Below, in pieces: positions 1-6,294 of a stretch of DNA of 8,991 nt. Position 1 is the stretch's first letter; each line of letters opens with the position of its first letter. The translations under genes were made by a program, and so were the position numbers. A model generated the notes under the pieces. The model saw nothing but the letters and a program-made list of their open reading frames with translations. It was not told where the DNA came from and searched no databases. The stretch is from Candidatus Falkowiibacteriota bacterium (GTDB lineage Bacteria > Patescibacteriota > Patescibacteriia > Patescibacteriales > UBA12465), in assembly GCA_026396945.1 (NCBI GenBank), contig JAPLVX010000074.1:1-8991 (forward strand), read 5' to 3'.

Positions 1-1611
1 TGAGATAATCGTGTTATCAGCTGAGGAAGCGTATTGAACCGGCACATAATCGGTCAGGGGATCCTTAGTAATCACTACGCCGCAAGCGTGAGTCGAGGCG
101 TGCCGAGCCACCCCCTCTAAACGTAAGGCGTAATTTAAAATTCGTCTCGCCTCCGGATCATTATTATACATTTCTTTTAAATCCGGGGCTTCCTTCAAAG
201 CTTTATCTAGTTTAGTTAAAGTCGGAATATTCTTAGCCAGCCGGTCGCAATAATCATAAGGATAATCTAAGACCCGGCCGACGTCGCGCACGGCCGCCCG
301 GGCCGCCATCGTTCCAAAAGTAATAATCTGGGCCACATGATCTTGTCCATATTTTTTTCCGACATAATCTAGGACCTCATCCCGACGGGCATCAGCGAAG
401 TCCATATCAATATCCGGCATGGAAATTCGATCGGGATTCAAAAAGCGTTCAAATAATAAATCATATTGCAAGGGGTCTAAATTAGTAATTCCGGTCAGGT
501 AGCAGACCAAGGAACCGGCGGCCGAACCGCGCCCTGGACCAACCACGATTTTATTATCTTTAGCCCAATTAACAAAGTCGGCCACAATTAAAAAGTAAGA
601 GGGCCAACCCATTTTCGCGATGACCGATAACTCATAATTAAGCCGTTCTTTAATCGGTTTTAATTCTTCCTTATTTAATTTTGGATAACGTTTCTTGAGG
701 CCGTTATCACATAATTCCTTTAAATAAGAATTACCATCATAGCCGGCGGGGACTTCAAAATGAGGTAATTGAGTATTGCCCAGTTCAATTTCAACATTAC
801 ACATTTCAGCAATTTTCAAAGTATTCTCGACTGCCCCTGGGATATCTTTAAACGATTCAATCATTTCATGATTAGGACGAACCGAATAATCGCCTTCCAT
901 CTTCATTCGATCAGTATCTTGAATTTTCTTTTTATTTTGTAAACATAATAAAATATCTTGGGCCTCAGCATCATCTTTTTTCAAATAATGACTATCGTTT
1001 GTTGCTACCAGCGGAATGCCCAGTTCGGCTGACATTTTAATCAAAGCGGGATTTACTTTATTTAAATCGTCTAATTCCGGGTGCTGCATTATTTCCAAAT
1101 AAAAATTTCCTTGGCCGAAAAGGTTATTATACTCTTGGGCTCGCTTGGTCGCTTCTTCTAATTTATCGGCCATAATTAGGCGCGGGATCTCGCCCGCCAG
1201 ACAAGCGGTGCAAGCAATCAAGCCCTCGCTATGCGCTTTAAGTAGTTCCCAATCGATTCGCGGCTTATAATAGAAACCCTCTAAATGAGCGACTGAAGTT
1301 AATTTAATTAAATTTTTATAACCAATATTGTTCTTGGCGAGCAAAAGCAAATGGAAACTGCGCGCGTCGCTGCGGGTATTTTTATCGTGGCGCGATCCCG
1401 GCGCCAAATAAGCTTCCACGCCGATAATTGGTTTAAGGCCGGCCTTTTTACATTTTTCGTAAAACTCAACTACTCCATACATTGTTCCGTGGTCAGTAAT
1501 CGCAATTGCCGGCGAGCCCTGCTCTTTGACATAGTTAACCAGCTCGTCGATTTTGGTTAAACCGTCGAGCAAGGAATAATGAGTATGATTATGAAGATGG
1601 ACAAAAGACAT
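1..1611 (-). CDS. dnaE: DNA polymerase III subunit alpha, N-terminal part (runs off the left edge)
   Basis: This is the catalytic subunit of the replicative DNA polymerase, which extends primers at the fork. The minus-strand frame from the ATG at 1611-1609 is open without a stop for 537 codons to base 1, so the C-terminal half (rest of the fingers, helix-hairpin-helix and OB domains) lies outside. The N-terminus (MSFVHLHNHTHYSLLDG) opens the PHP domain, with His7 and His9, then TDHG at 39-42, GVEAY at 64-68 and NDSHY at 205-209. The C-family polymerase core follows: GPGRGSAAGSLV at 358-369, then MPDIDMDF at 398-405, whose Asp402 and Asp404 align with the catalytic aspartate pair of E. coli DnaE. 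HASTHACGVVI is at 504-514. I see no Shine-Dalgarno before the ATG; the start is chosen because it matches the family N-terminus exactly. The gene is divergent from the ncRNA unit at 1806. Identification is near certain. Confidence 0.97.
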   Translation of the reverse strand, partial: MSFVHLHNHTHYSLLDGLTKIDELVNYVKEQGSPAIAITDHGTMYGVVEFYEKCKKAGLKPIIGVEAYLAPGSRHDKNTRSDARSFHLLLLAKNNIGYKNLIKLTSVAHLEGFYYKPRIDWELLKAHSEGLIACTACLAGEIPRLIMADKLEEATKRAQEYNNLFGQGNFYLEIMQHPELDDLNKVNPALIKMSAELGIPLVATNDSHYLKKDDAEAQDILLCLQNKKKIQDTDRMKMEGDYSVRPNHEMIESFKDIPGAVENTLKIAEMCNVEIELGNTQLPHFEVPAGYDGNSYLKELCDNGLKKRYPKLNKEELKPIKERLNYELSVIAKMGWPSYFLIVADFVNWAKDNKIVVGPGRGSAAGSLVCYLTGITNLDPLQYDLLFERFLNPDRISMPDIDMDFADARRDEVLDYVGKKYGQDHVAQIITFGTMAARAAVRDVGRVLDYPYDYCDRLAKNIPTLTKLDKALKEAPDLKEMYNNDPEARRILNYALRLEGVARHASTHACGVVITKDPLTDYVPVQYASSADNTIIS

Positions 1612-1680
1612 GGATTATGAGCTTAATTTGAGCTTGCTATGACTCTATTGCGGTCTTAAAAAATGTTTAAAAAAAGTTTA

Positions 1681-1750
1681 AATTTACTTTACTATTTTAG
1701 TACAAGCCTAGGCGCTTGGCAACTAAAAAAATATAGACGAAAAGTAAATT
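1681..1750 (-). promoter_or_regulatory. Structured element in the dnaE 5' leader
   Basis: Three nested complementary pairs can be read directly: 1681-1690 with 1741-1750 (10 bp, perfect), 1695-1701 with 1722-1728 (7 bp, perfect), and 1703-1707 with 1714-1718 (5 bp, loop CTAGGC). Together they would fold as one long interrupted hairpin in the dnaE transcript, between its likely start near 1772 and the ATG at 1611. On the minus strand the element is followed by a run of seven T within 1668-1674, so it could act as an attenuator. That role is inferred; the complementarity is seen. Confidence 0.45.
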
Positions 1751-1771
1751 AGCCCTAGCCTGGCGTCTAAA

Positions 1772-1799
1772 TTGACAAATTATATCACGGTGATAAAAT
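1772..1799 (+). promoter_or_regulatory. Promoter of the orphan ncRNA unit
   Basis: A consensus -35 TTGACA (1772-1777) is followed after 16 bases by TAAAAT (1794-1799). TGA immediately before it makes an extended -10. The expected start is near 1806. The only thing between here and the terminator at 2092 is non-coding, structured sequence. Confidence 0.65.
1779..1787 (-). promoter_or_regulatory. Probable dnaE promoter (extended -10)
   Basis: On the minus strand these bases read TGATATAAT, a perfect -10 hexamer preceded by an extended TGn motif. No good -35 lies at the right distance (about 1802-1807), which fits an extended -10 promoter. Transcription would start near 1772 and give a leader of about 160 nt before dnaE. 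The element lies inside the spacer of the plus-strand promoter at 1772-1799. Confidence 0.5.
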
Positions 1800-2027
1800 T
1801 ATAATTGTTCTTTCATACATTTAGATTTGAGGATGATCAAGGGCCGGCTCGAGCTGATGAAGGATTTAGCTATTTAATTGGCATGATACATGGCTAATAT
1901 CCCGTTCTATAAGAGCCTAGAGGGAAAACCCAGGCTTATAGCTAAGGTTACACCACCAAACATGATTCTAGCGTTGCCGGTTTGCTTCCGTAGCAAACTC
2001 CGAAGCTACATGTACCGAAGCTTTTGA

Positions 2028-2079
2028 GTGGTCAAAACCACTGCCTAAAAACTAAAATTCTGTGGTCAAAACCACTGCC
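2028..2079 (+). repeat. Two copies of an 18-nt hairpin unit, 34-nt period
   Basis: GTGGTCAAAACCACTGCC occurs identically at 2028-2045 and 2062-2079. Each copy folds as GTGGT/ACCAC closing a CAAA loop, with a single-stranded CTGCC tail. Both sit just before the terminator of the ncRNA, so they are likely twin 3' hairpins in that RNA rather than DNA repeats of a mobile element. Confidence 0.75.
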
Positions 2080-2091
2080 CGAGATCGAAAA

Positions 2092-2119
2092 GGGGCTGTC
2101 GCAAGATGGCCCCTCTTTT
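2092..2119 (+). terminator. Intrinsic terminator of the ncRNA (GNRA loop)
   Basis: A nine-pair stem, 2092-2100 with 2105-2113 (two G-U wobbles), is capped by a GCAA tetraloop and followed by TCTTTT. Confidence 0.85.
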
Positions 2120-2177
2120 AATTGAGTGCTAGTAAAGTTAATTAAGCTATAGTAAATTAAGTATCCCGGGCAGTCTA

Positions 2178-2206
2178 TTGACAAAACCATACCATAATGC
2201 TACTAT
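2178..2206 (+). promoter_or_regulatory. Promoter for the large membrane protein gene
   Basis: TTGACA (2178-2183), a 17-base spacer, and TACTAT (2201-2206) preceded by TGC, an extended -10. Expected start is near 2212, leaving a leader of about 240 nt. A second TTGACA at 2225-2230 has no good -10 partner. Confidence 0.6.
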
Positions 2207-2248
2207 TTCCAGTCATCTAGGTCTTTGACAACTATGGTTTTATTGGGG

Positions 2249-2305
2249 AATTATTAGGTTTTTTGAGCTTCCTAAATAGTGGGGACTTCAAAAAACCTAA
2301 TAATT
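2249..2305 (+). promoter_or_regulatory. Long inverted repeat in the leader of the membrane protein gene
   Basis: Bases 2249-2266 and 2288-2305 are perfectly complementary over 18 bp, and shorter pairing (2269-2272 with 2282-2285, one wobble) extends the stem inward to a 9-nt loop. The first arm contains T6 and the second A6. No T-run follows, so it is not a normal terminator. It could be an RNA stability or attenuation element, or a protein-binding site. Confidence 0.55.
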
Positions 2306-2361
2306 ACTTTAACCACAAATAGAAAACAATGAAAAAACCAACAATAAAAGTACTAAGAAGC

Positions 2362-2374
2362 AAAAAAAAAAAAA
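2362..2374 (+). repeat. Homopolymer run of 13 A
   Basis: Thirteen consecutive A residues lie just upstream of the membrane protein gene, inside a possible 28-codon frame at 2329-2415. Such a run is prone to polymerase slippage and to sequencing error. Confidence 0.9.
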
Positions 2375-2431
2375 GGAATTGTCAAAAACACAAAGATCAA
2401 TGGCCATCGGCTTAATTTTCTGGAAATTTTT

Positions 2432-2439
2432 AAGGGAGG
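2432..2439 (+). promoter_or_regulatory. Shine-Dalgarno site deciding the start at 2451
   Basis: AAGGGAGG, a near-perfect anti-SD complement, lies 11 nt before the ATG at 2451. The alternative TTG at 2379 has an AGGA only about one base upstream, which is too close to work. The ATG at 2400 has none. Confidence 0.55.
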
Positions 2440-2450
2440 CATATGTAAAT

Positions 2451-4481
2451 ATGTTTGAGATGAGAGAACTCACTTCTTACGTCCTGGAATACGAAGATCT
2501 CGCCTATGAAAATCGCCAGGTAGAAATCGTTGCCATGATTGAATCCTTGCCACCGAGCGTCTGGCGCAAACTTCTCTGGCGCGAGAATATTGACTTTATG
2601 TCTTTTGAATCCTGCCTGAGGCGACTCAACCCCGAACAGATAAAGGCGATCAAAAAAAACTATGACGACCTTTTCGGAGCCGAACACGAACCGAGAATGC
2701 CGCGCGTACTCAAAAAAAGTTTCCGCGACCGGGTAAAAATATTTTTCGGTGCCACAACCGCAGAAAAACTTTTACAGGAAGACTACGACCATTGCCCGCG
2801 CAATCATCAAAGCAAGGGCGCCTATGCCTTTAACCTCCTTTCACTGGATTTTGGTTTCAGTCTTTACCCCAAGGGCAATGATGATGACACCAAAATAACG
2901 AACCAAAAATTCACCCGCTTTCTGTCCATCAAGGAACACATAAACGATTTTATCGTGAACCAGGAAGATGGAAAATACTGGTGGCTTTACAAGCGCGCCC
3001 GCTCAAACTACGCCTTTTACCCGAATAAAGATGTTCAGTTAAAAACTCACATCTGCCCAGGCTTTTGGGCGACTTTTATCTCGCACGCCAGCTTTTGGAT
3101 TATGTCGCCGATTGCGCTGATAATAACCGGAGTGCTAATCGCTAAGGGATTTCCCAAAGAAGCTTGGCTAGCGGCAATCTTTGCCCTGCCCCTGATTATT
3201 TGGACCTTGGTCGCCATTATTCGCCTGATAAAGGCTGGGCTGAAAAATTGCTCAAAAACGGTAAAGGCAATCGGCGCTACCATCGGCATTATGGCGACAA
3301 TATTTGTTTTGGGCGTAATAATTTACGGCATCGGTTACGCCTTTGGTTTCCTGGTTATTCATTTATCACCATTAATCGGGGCCTTTCTATCCGTGCTCGT
3401 GGCCCTAGCGATTCTATTTTACGTCTTCTTTTTCCTGACCTGCATTGTCGGCTCCGATCCACTCTTTGAATACAGTGACATCCCCGCTTTTGCAAGGTTC
3501 ATTCTCCATCTCTCGGTGGCCGCCCCGCTGCTAATCCTATTTGATAAGTATCTGACAAAAATTGTCGTTAATTTCTTTGTGGACTTGGCAACTTCAATTT
3601 GGAGCTGGTATACCGATAACCTGCTTTTCTCCAACTGGTTTATCTGCACTCTTGTTTTCGTCGCCATTTTTGCTTATTTCTATGGATTATTCCTAAATGA
3701 CGAAAAAAGGTTTGCCCGCTATCAGAAACTTTTCGTTTGGTTAATCAAAGGTTTTTTTACCTTGACCTTCGTTGTTTTTGCGGTGATGTTTTACCAGCTT
3801 GGCGGTTTAGAGCTTTTGTTTTCCGGTTTGCTGCCCGCTCTTTCTCTCGCCTTCATCTTATTATTACTCGGCTTTTCCTTGATCATGCTAGACCAAGTAA
3901 ACCCTGGTAATATCGACGAAAGAGAGCTGGCCCTAAATTTTGCTTATAAAATGCGGGAGGAAATTGGCAGCCTAAATAGCAAGAATTTCATTGCTCGAAT
4001 TCTCAGAAGTAAATGGCTCGGAGCGATGGAGCATAAAGACCGCTGGGACACAATTGATTTAATTCATAGCCTTGGTTGGGCATTTTTCCCACACAGCTCC
4101 AAACTCCGTCTGAACCTGGCAGAAAATTTAGTCGATAAGGGTAGCCGGGAAATTTTAGACATCATGAAAACAGAAGAAGCTGTAATCAGGGGCAACGCGG
4201 AAGACGAAGATGAGATTATAAAAATCCTGCAGCTGATTATCTCTGGCCTGTCGGTTACTGAAGCGATTGAGAAAATTGAAGCGGACAGGACTTCTTACCA
4301 GAGATTTAAACGAAGAATAAAAAATTTCTTTATCGGTATCTGTTTTCCCTTCATTCTCAGCTGGCGCGTCCTGGTTTATGTCGCTACCAAAATTAAGCAA
4401 TTCTTTCAAACCCTGAAAGATATCTGGAGCCTTTTCAATGAAAGGTGCCCCTATATCTCCCGGCCCAGGTTGCTTGATTAA
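2451..4481 (+). CDS. Large polytopic membrane protein of unknown function
   Basis: I do not recognise this family. From the ATG at 2451 it has 676 residues; the frame is open back to 2313, and TTG 2379 (700 aa) or ATG 2400 are alternative starts. Residues 1-200 look soluble and charged. Eight or nine hydrophobic segments follow at roughly 212-231, 238-259, 275-301, 305-332, 347-364, 394-414, 428-448 and 451-480. A soluble, helix-rich region lies at about 485-620 with an acidic patch (AEDEDE near 583-588). A last hydrophobic stretch at 623-645 precedes a basic tail ending RCPYISRPRLLD. The first membrane segment is entered through a HICPGFW motif near 200-206. There is no signal peptide, Walker motif or recognisable catalytic signature. 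The gene looks richer in G and C, especially at third positions, than parAB or dnaE, which could mean transfer or different expression. It stands alone between its own promoter and terminator, so context gives no functional hint. Confidence 0.85.
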   Translation: MFEMRELTSYVLEYEDLAYENRQVEIVAMIESLPPSVWRKLLWRENIDFMSFESCLRRLNPEQIKAIKKNYDDLFGAEHEPRMPRVLKKSFRDRVKIFFGATTAEKLLQEDYDHCPRNHQSKGAYAFNLLSLDFGFSLYPKGNDDDTKITNQKFTRFLSIKEHINDFIVNQEDGKYWWLYKRARSNYAFYPNKDVQLKTHICPGFWATFISHASFWIMSPIALIITGVLIAKGFPKEAWLAAIFALPLIIWTLVAIIRLIKAGLKNCSKTVKAIGATIGIMATIFVLGVIIYGIGYAFGFLVIHLSPLIGAFLSVLVALAILFYVFFFLTCIVGSDPLFEYSDIPAFARFILHLSVAAPLLILFDKYLTKIVVNFFVDLATSIWSWYTDNLLFSNWFICTLVFVAIFAYFYGLFLNDEKRFARYQKLFVWLIKGFFTLTFVVFAVMFYQLGGLELLFSGLLPALSLAFILLLLGFSLIMLDQVNPGNIDERELALNFAYKMREEIGSLNSKNFIARILRSKWLGAMEHKDRWDTIDLIHSLGWAFFPHSSKLRLNLAENLVDKGSREILDIMKTEEAVIRGNAEDEDEIIKILQLIISGLSVTEAIEKIEADRTSYQRFKRRIKNFFIGICFPFILSWRVLVYVATKIKQFFQTLKDIWSLFNERCPYISRPRLLD

Positions 4482-4514
4482 ACCAAGAGTTCTTTATTAA
4501 GATAGTAAGATAGC

Positions 4515-4547
4515 AAAGCCCGTTCCAATAATAGGAGCGGGCTTTTT
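4515..4547 (+). terminator. Intrinsic terminator of the membrane protein gene
   Basis: A 12-pair stem, 4515-4526 with 4534-4545 (one wobble), has an AATAATA loop and ends in a T5 run. It lies about 35 nt after the stop codon. Confidence 0.9.
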
Positions 4548-4572
4548 AAAAAAATCAAACGCCAAGTTTGAT
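4548..4572 (-). terminator. Intrinsic terminator of the parAB operon
   Basis: Read on the minus strand, ATCAAAC pairs with GTTTGAT (4566-4572 with 4554-4560) around a 5-nt loop, followed by a run of T down to 4548. It lies directly against the plus-strand terminator, so the convergent units are insulated from each other. Confidence 0.75.
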
Positions 4573-4607
4573 CTTTCTTTATTTTCAAGTTTGGAAAATA
4601 ATAAAAA

Positions 4608-5483
4608 CTAGCTTGAACCATTAATTTTATCAATAATCCCATTCAATTCTTCTTCACTATTAAAATCTATAATCAATTTCCCTTTAGCACCCTGGCGCTT
4701 AATTTCTACTTTGGTACCGAGAAGCGAAGCTAGCTTCTCTCCCCGGTTTTGATCAGCATAATTTTTAGGCCGCGCACTTTTAGTCCCACCTAAGGTTTTA
4801 ATTACCTTATCGGTCTCGCTCACGGTTAAATTATTGCGTAAAATCTTTTTAAAAACATTAAGCTGTTTGGCTTCACCTTCTAGGCCCAATAAATACTTGG
4901 CATGGCCTTCAGTTATTCTTTTCTCGGCAATTGCTTGGCGAATTTCGGCTGGGAGATTTAAAAGCCTTAAAGAATTAGTCACGCTCGGTCGCGCTTTACC
5001 GACCCGGCTAGCTACTTCTTCTTGACTGATTGAAAATTCCTCAATTAAGCGACGATAAGCCAAGGCGGTTTCAATCGGATTCAAATCTTCCCGTTGCAAA
5101 TTCTCAATCAAAGCGATTTCTAATTTTTTCTGTTCATTGGCTTCTCTCACGATTACGGGAATTTCTTTTAAGCCGAGAATTCGCGCACTTCGCAAACGAC
5201 GTTCCCCGGCGATTAATTCAAAACGACCGTTATTTTTGGTTACGAGCAAAGGCTGAATAATCCCCTGCTCCCGGATTGAAGATACCAAATCATTTAAGGC
5301 GTTTTCGGAAAAATCCTGGCGCGGTTGATAGGGATTAAAGTCAATTCGATCGGGAGAAATTCGAATTAATTTTTCCCGGCTGTCGTCTAAAACAAAAACG
5401 TCCTCGGAATTAGCCGGATCGTAATTAACTGTTTTTTTGGGGATTAAGGAACTAAGTCCTCGACCCAAACCGCCGCTAGGCAT
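4608..5483 (-). CDS. parB: ParB/Spo0J-type chromosome partitioning protein
   Basis: ParB loads on parS DNA, spreads as a CTP-dependent clamp and works with ParA to segregate the origin region. The 291-residue length is typical. The N-terminus has the GLGRGLSSLIP motif that contacts ParA (residues 5-15). The CTP-binding domain shows NPYQPR at 50-55, IAGERRLRSA at 91-100 and ENLQRED at 127-133. A helix-turn-helix covers about 153-174, with TEGHAKYLL at 191-199, and the C-terminal dimerisation region spans about 248-291. All key motifs are intact. The ATG at 5483 gives the conserved N-terminus; there is no obvious Shine-Dalgarno. It lies 53 nt after parA on the same strand and is probably cotranscribed. 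I saw no consensus parS site in the window. Confidence 0.96.
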   Translation of the reverse strand: MPSGGLGRGLSSLIPKKTVNYDPANSEDVFVLDDSREKLIRISPDRIDFNPYQPRQDFSENALNDLVSSIREQGIIQPLLVTKNNGRFELIAGERRLRSARILGLKEIPVIVREANEQKKLEIALIENLQREDLNPIETALAYRRLIEEFSISQEEVASRVGKARPSVTNSLRLLNLPAEIRQAIAEKRITEGHAKYLLGLEGEAKQLNVFKKILRNNLTVSETDKVIKTLGGTKSARPKNYADQNRGEKLASLLGTKVEIKRQGAKGKLIIDFNSEEELNGIIDKINGSS

Positions 5484-5500
5484 ATGATTTAAGTAAAATT

Positions 5501-5524
5501 AAATTTAAGTGGAAACTTTAATTT
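5501..5524 (-). promoter_or_regulatory. Small hairpin between parA and parB
   Basis: AAATTTAAGT (5501-5510) and ACTTTAATTT (5515-5524) match as inverted repeats at nine of ten positions around a GGAA loop. In the parAB transcript this hairpin lies between the two cistrons and could affect parB expression or mRNA processing. It is AT-rich, so chance is possible. Confidence 0.35.
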
Positions 5525-5536
5525 TTAACATTATTT

Positions 5537-6280
5537 TTATTTTTCTAGACCAATAATCTCTTTAGCTAGATTTTCATAAGCGCGACCACCCTTAGATTTC
5601 GGGTCATAATGTAAAATTGACCGGCCGTAACTCGGCGCTTCAGCCAAACGGACACTGCGCGGAATAACCGAGCGAAAAATTCGATTAGGGAAATATTTAT
5701 ATAATTCTTCCATGACCGCTTCGGATAATTTATTGCGCCGGTCAAACATGGTAATGACGGCCCCCATGATGCCCAACTTCGGCTTAAGATTATTCTGCAC
5801 GAGCGCAATCGTTTCTAGTAATTGGCTTAAACCTTCTAAGGCAAAATATTCGCTCTGAATCGGAATTAAAACTTCGTCGGAAGCGACTAAACTATTAACG
5901 GTTAATAAGCCCAAAGAGGGCGGACCATCGTGTTTAAGCTCTTCTAAGATGTTGGCCAAGAGAAATTCTCGGTTATCCAAAGATACCATTTCTACACCGG
6001 CACCGGCTAATGATAAAGTCGCGGGCGCGATATGATAAGTGCTCTGCACGGTTCTTTTAATAATGTCGGTAATCGGTTTATGACCCAGAAGAGCTTCATA
6101 GATGCCGTGCTCCAAATTTTTATGATCAATTCCTAGACCGGAGGTAGCGTTGGCTTGCGGGTCAATGTCGACTAATAAAACGTTCTTACCTAAGTAAGAT
6201 AAATAGGCGCCTAAATTAACGGCGGTGGTAGTTTTCCCCACTCCACCCTTTTGATTAACGATGGAAATTATTTTAGCCAT
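5537..6280 (-). CDS. parA: ParA/Soj-type partitioning ATPase, with an apparent internal deletion
   Basis: ParA ATPases bind nucleoid DNA as ATP dimers and are released by ParB, moving parS complexes apart. The 247-residue product has the deviant Walker A motif QKGGVGKTTTA at 10-20 (signature Lys11, Lys16), VDIDPQANATSGLG at 37-50, GPPSLGLLTVN at 119-129, IQSEYFALEGLSQLLET at 141-157, and IPRSVRLAEAPSYG at 206-219. Compared from memory with B. subtilis Soj (KQNYDYIIIDCPPSLG), this protein reads KHDGPPSLG at 116-124. It is therefore about seven residues short exactly where the hydrophobic Walker B strand should be, while the Asp before the PPS motif (Asp118) is kept. The frame is otherwise intact. 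It may be a real variant, a damaged gene or a sequencing/assembly artefact. It is first in the parAB operon and divergent from tRNA-Leu. Confidence 0.94.
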   Translation of the reverse strand: MAKIISIVNQKGGVGKTTTAVNLGAYLSYLGKNVLLVDIDPQANATSGLGIDHKNLEHGIYEALLGHKPITDIIKRTVQSTYHIAPATLSLAGAGVEMVSLDNREFLLANILEELKHDGPPSLGLLTVNSLVASDEVLIPIQSEYFALEGLSQLLETIALVQNNLKPKLGIMGAVITMFDRRNKLSEAVMEELYKYFPNRIFRSVIPRSVRLAEAPSYGRSILHYDPKSKGGRAYENLAKEIIGLEK

Positions 6281-6294
6281 ATAAATCTAAATTT

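Larger units (their letters stand above)
1806..2119 (+). ncRNA. Unidentified structured non-coding RNA, about 315 nt
   Basis: The stretch has its own sigma70-type promoter and ends in a strong intrinsic terminator. I find no plausible coding frame. It is locally richer in G and C than its surroundings and full of stems. One hairpin runs from 1907 to 1941 (CTATAAG pairing with CTTATAG, then CCT/AGG and GGG/CCC closing an AAAA loop). Another is at 1980-1998 (GTTTGC/GCAAAC). An 8-mer CCGAAGCT occurs at 2000 and again at 2015. Two copies of one 18-nt hairpin unit lie at 2028-2045 and 2062-2079, and a GCAA-capped stem forms the terminator. I looked for signatures of RNase P RNA (GGAAAGUCC, ACAGAA), tmRNA (tRNA-like ends, GUUCGAUUC), SRP RNA (GGAAGGAAGC) and known riboswitch boxes, and did not find them. 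Since it ends before a second promoter, it is more likely a stand-alone RNA than a leader. The exact 5' end is estimated. Confidence 0.6.

Noticed and set aside
1351..1560. Small plus-strand frame inside dnaE
   Set aside because: It is the antisense shadow of the conserved PHP domain. Other frames antisense or overlapping to the membrane gene, parA, parB and the 115-aa gene were discarded for the same reason.
1854..1860. CTGATGA, the hammerhead ribozyme core or a box C/k-turn sequence
   Set aside because: No matching stem II with a following GAAA, and no stem III with a cleavage triplet at suitable distances; also no paired box D. The heptamer alone is weak evidence.
2028..2079. Start of a CRISPR array
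   Set aside because: Only two 18-nt units, a 16-nt gap, no cas genes, and the units sit inside an RNA just before its terminator.
1806..2119. RNase P RNA or tmRNA, prompted by the size and a CCCAGGCTTATAG stretch resembling the RNase P 3' region
   Set aside because: The universal P4 strands and the GGAAAGUCC motif are missing, as are tRNA-like ends and a tag frame for tmRNA.
2225..2253. A second promoter from TTGACA at 2225
   Set aside because: At 16-18 bp spacing there is only GAATTA-like sequence, and the -10 region falls in the long inverted repeat.
1612..2378. A replication origin near dnaE and parAB
   Set aside because: No dnaA gene, no cluster of TTATCCACA-type boxes and no AT-rich iterons; the region is explained by promoters, an RNA unit and leaders.
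5461..5536. A parS site between parA and parB (GTGGAAACT)
   Set aside because: It lacks the palindromic core of the consensus TGTTTCACGTGAAACA; only part of one half matches. No consensus parS was seen elsewhere in the window.
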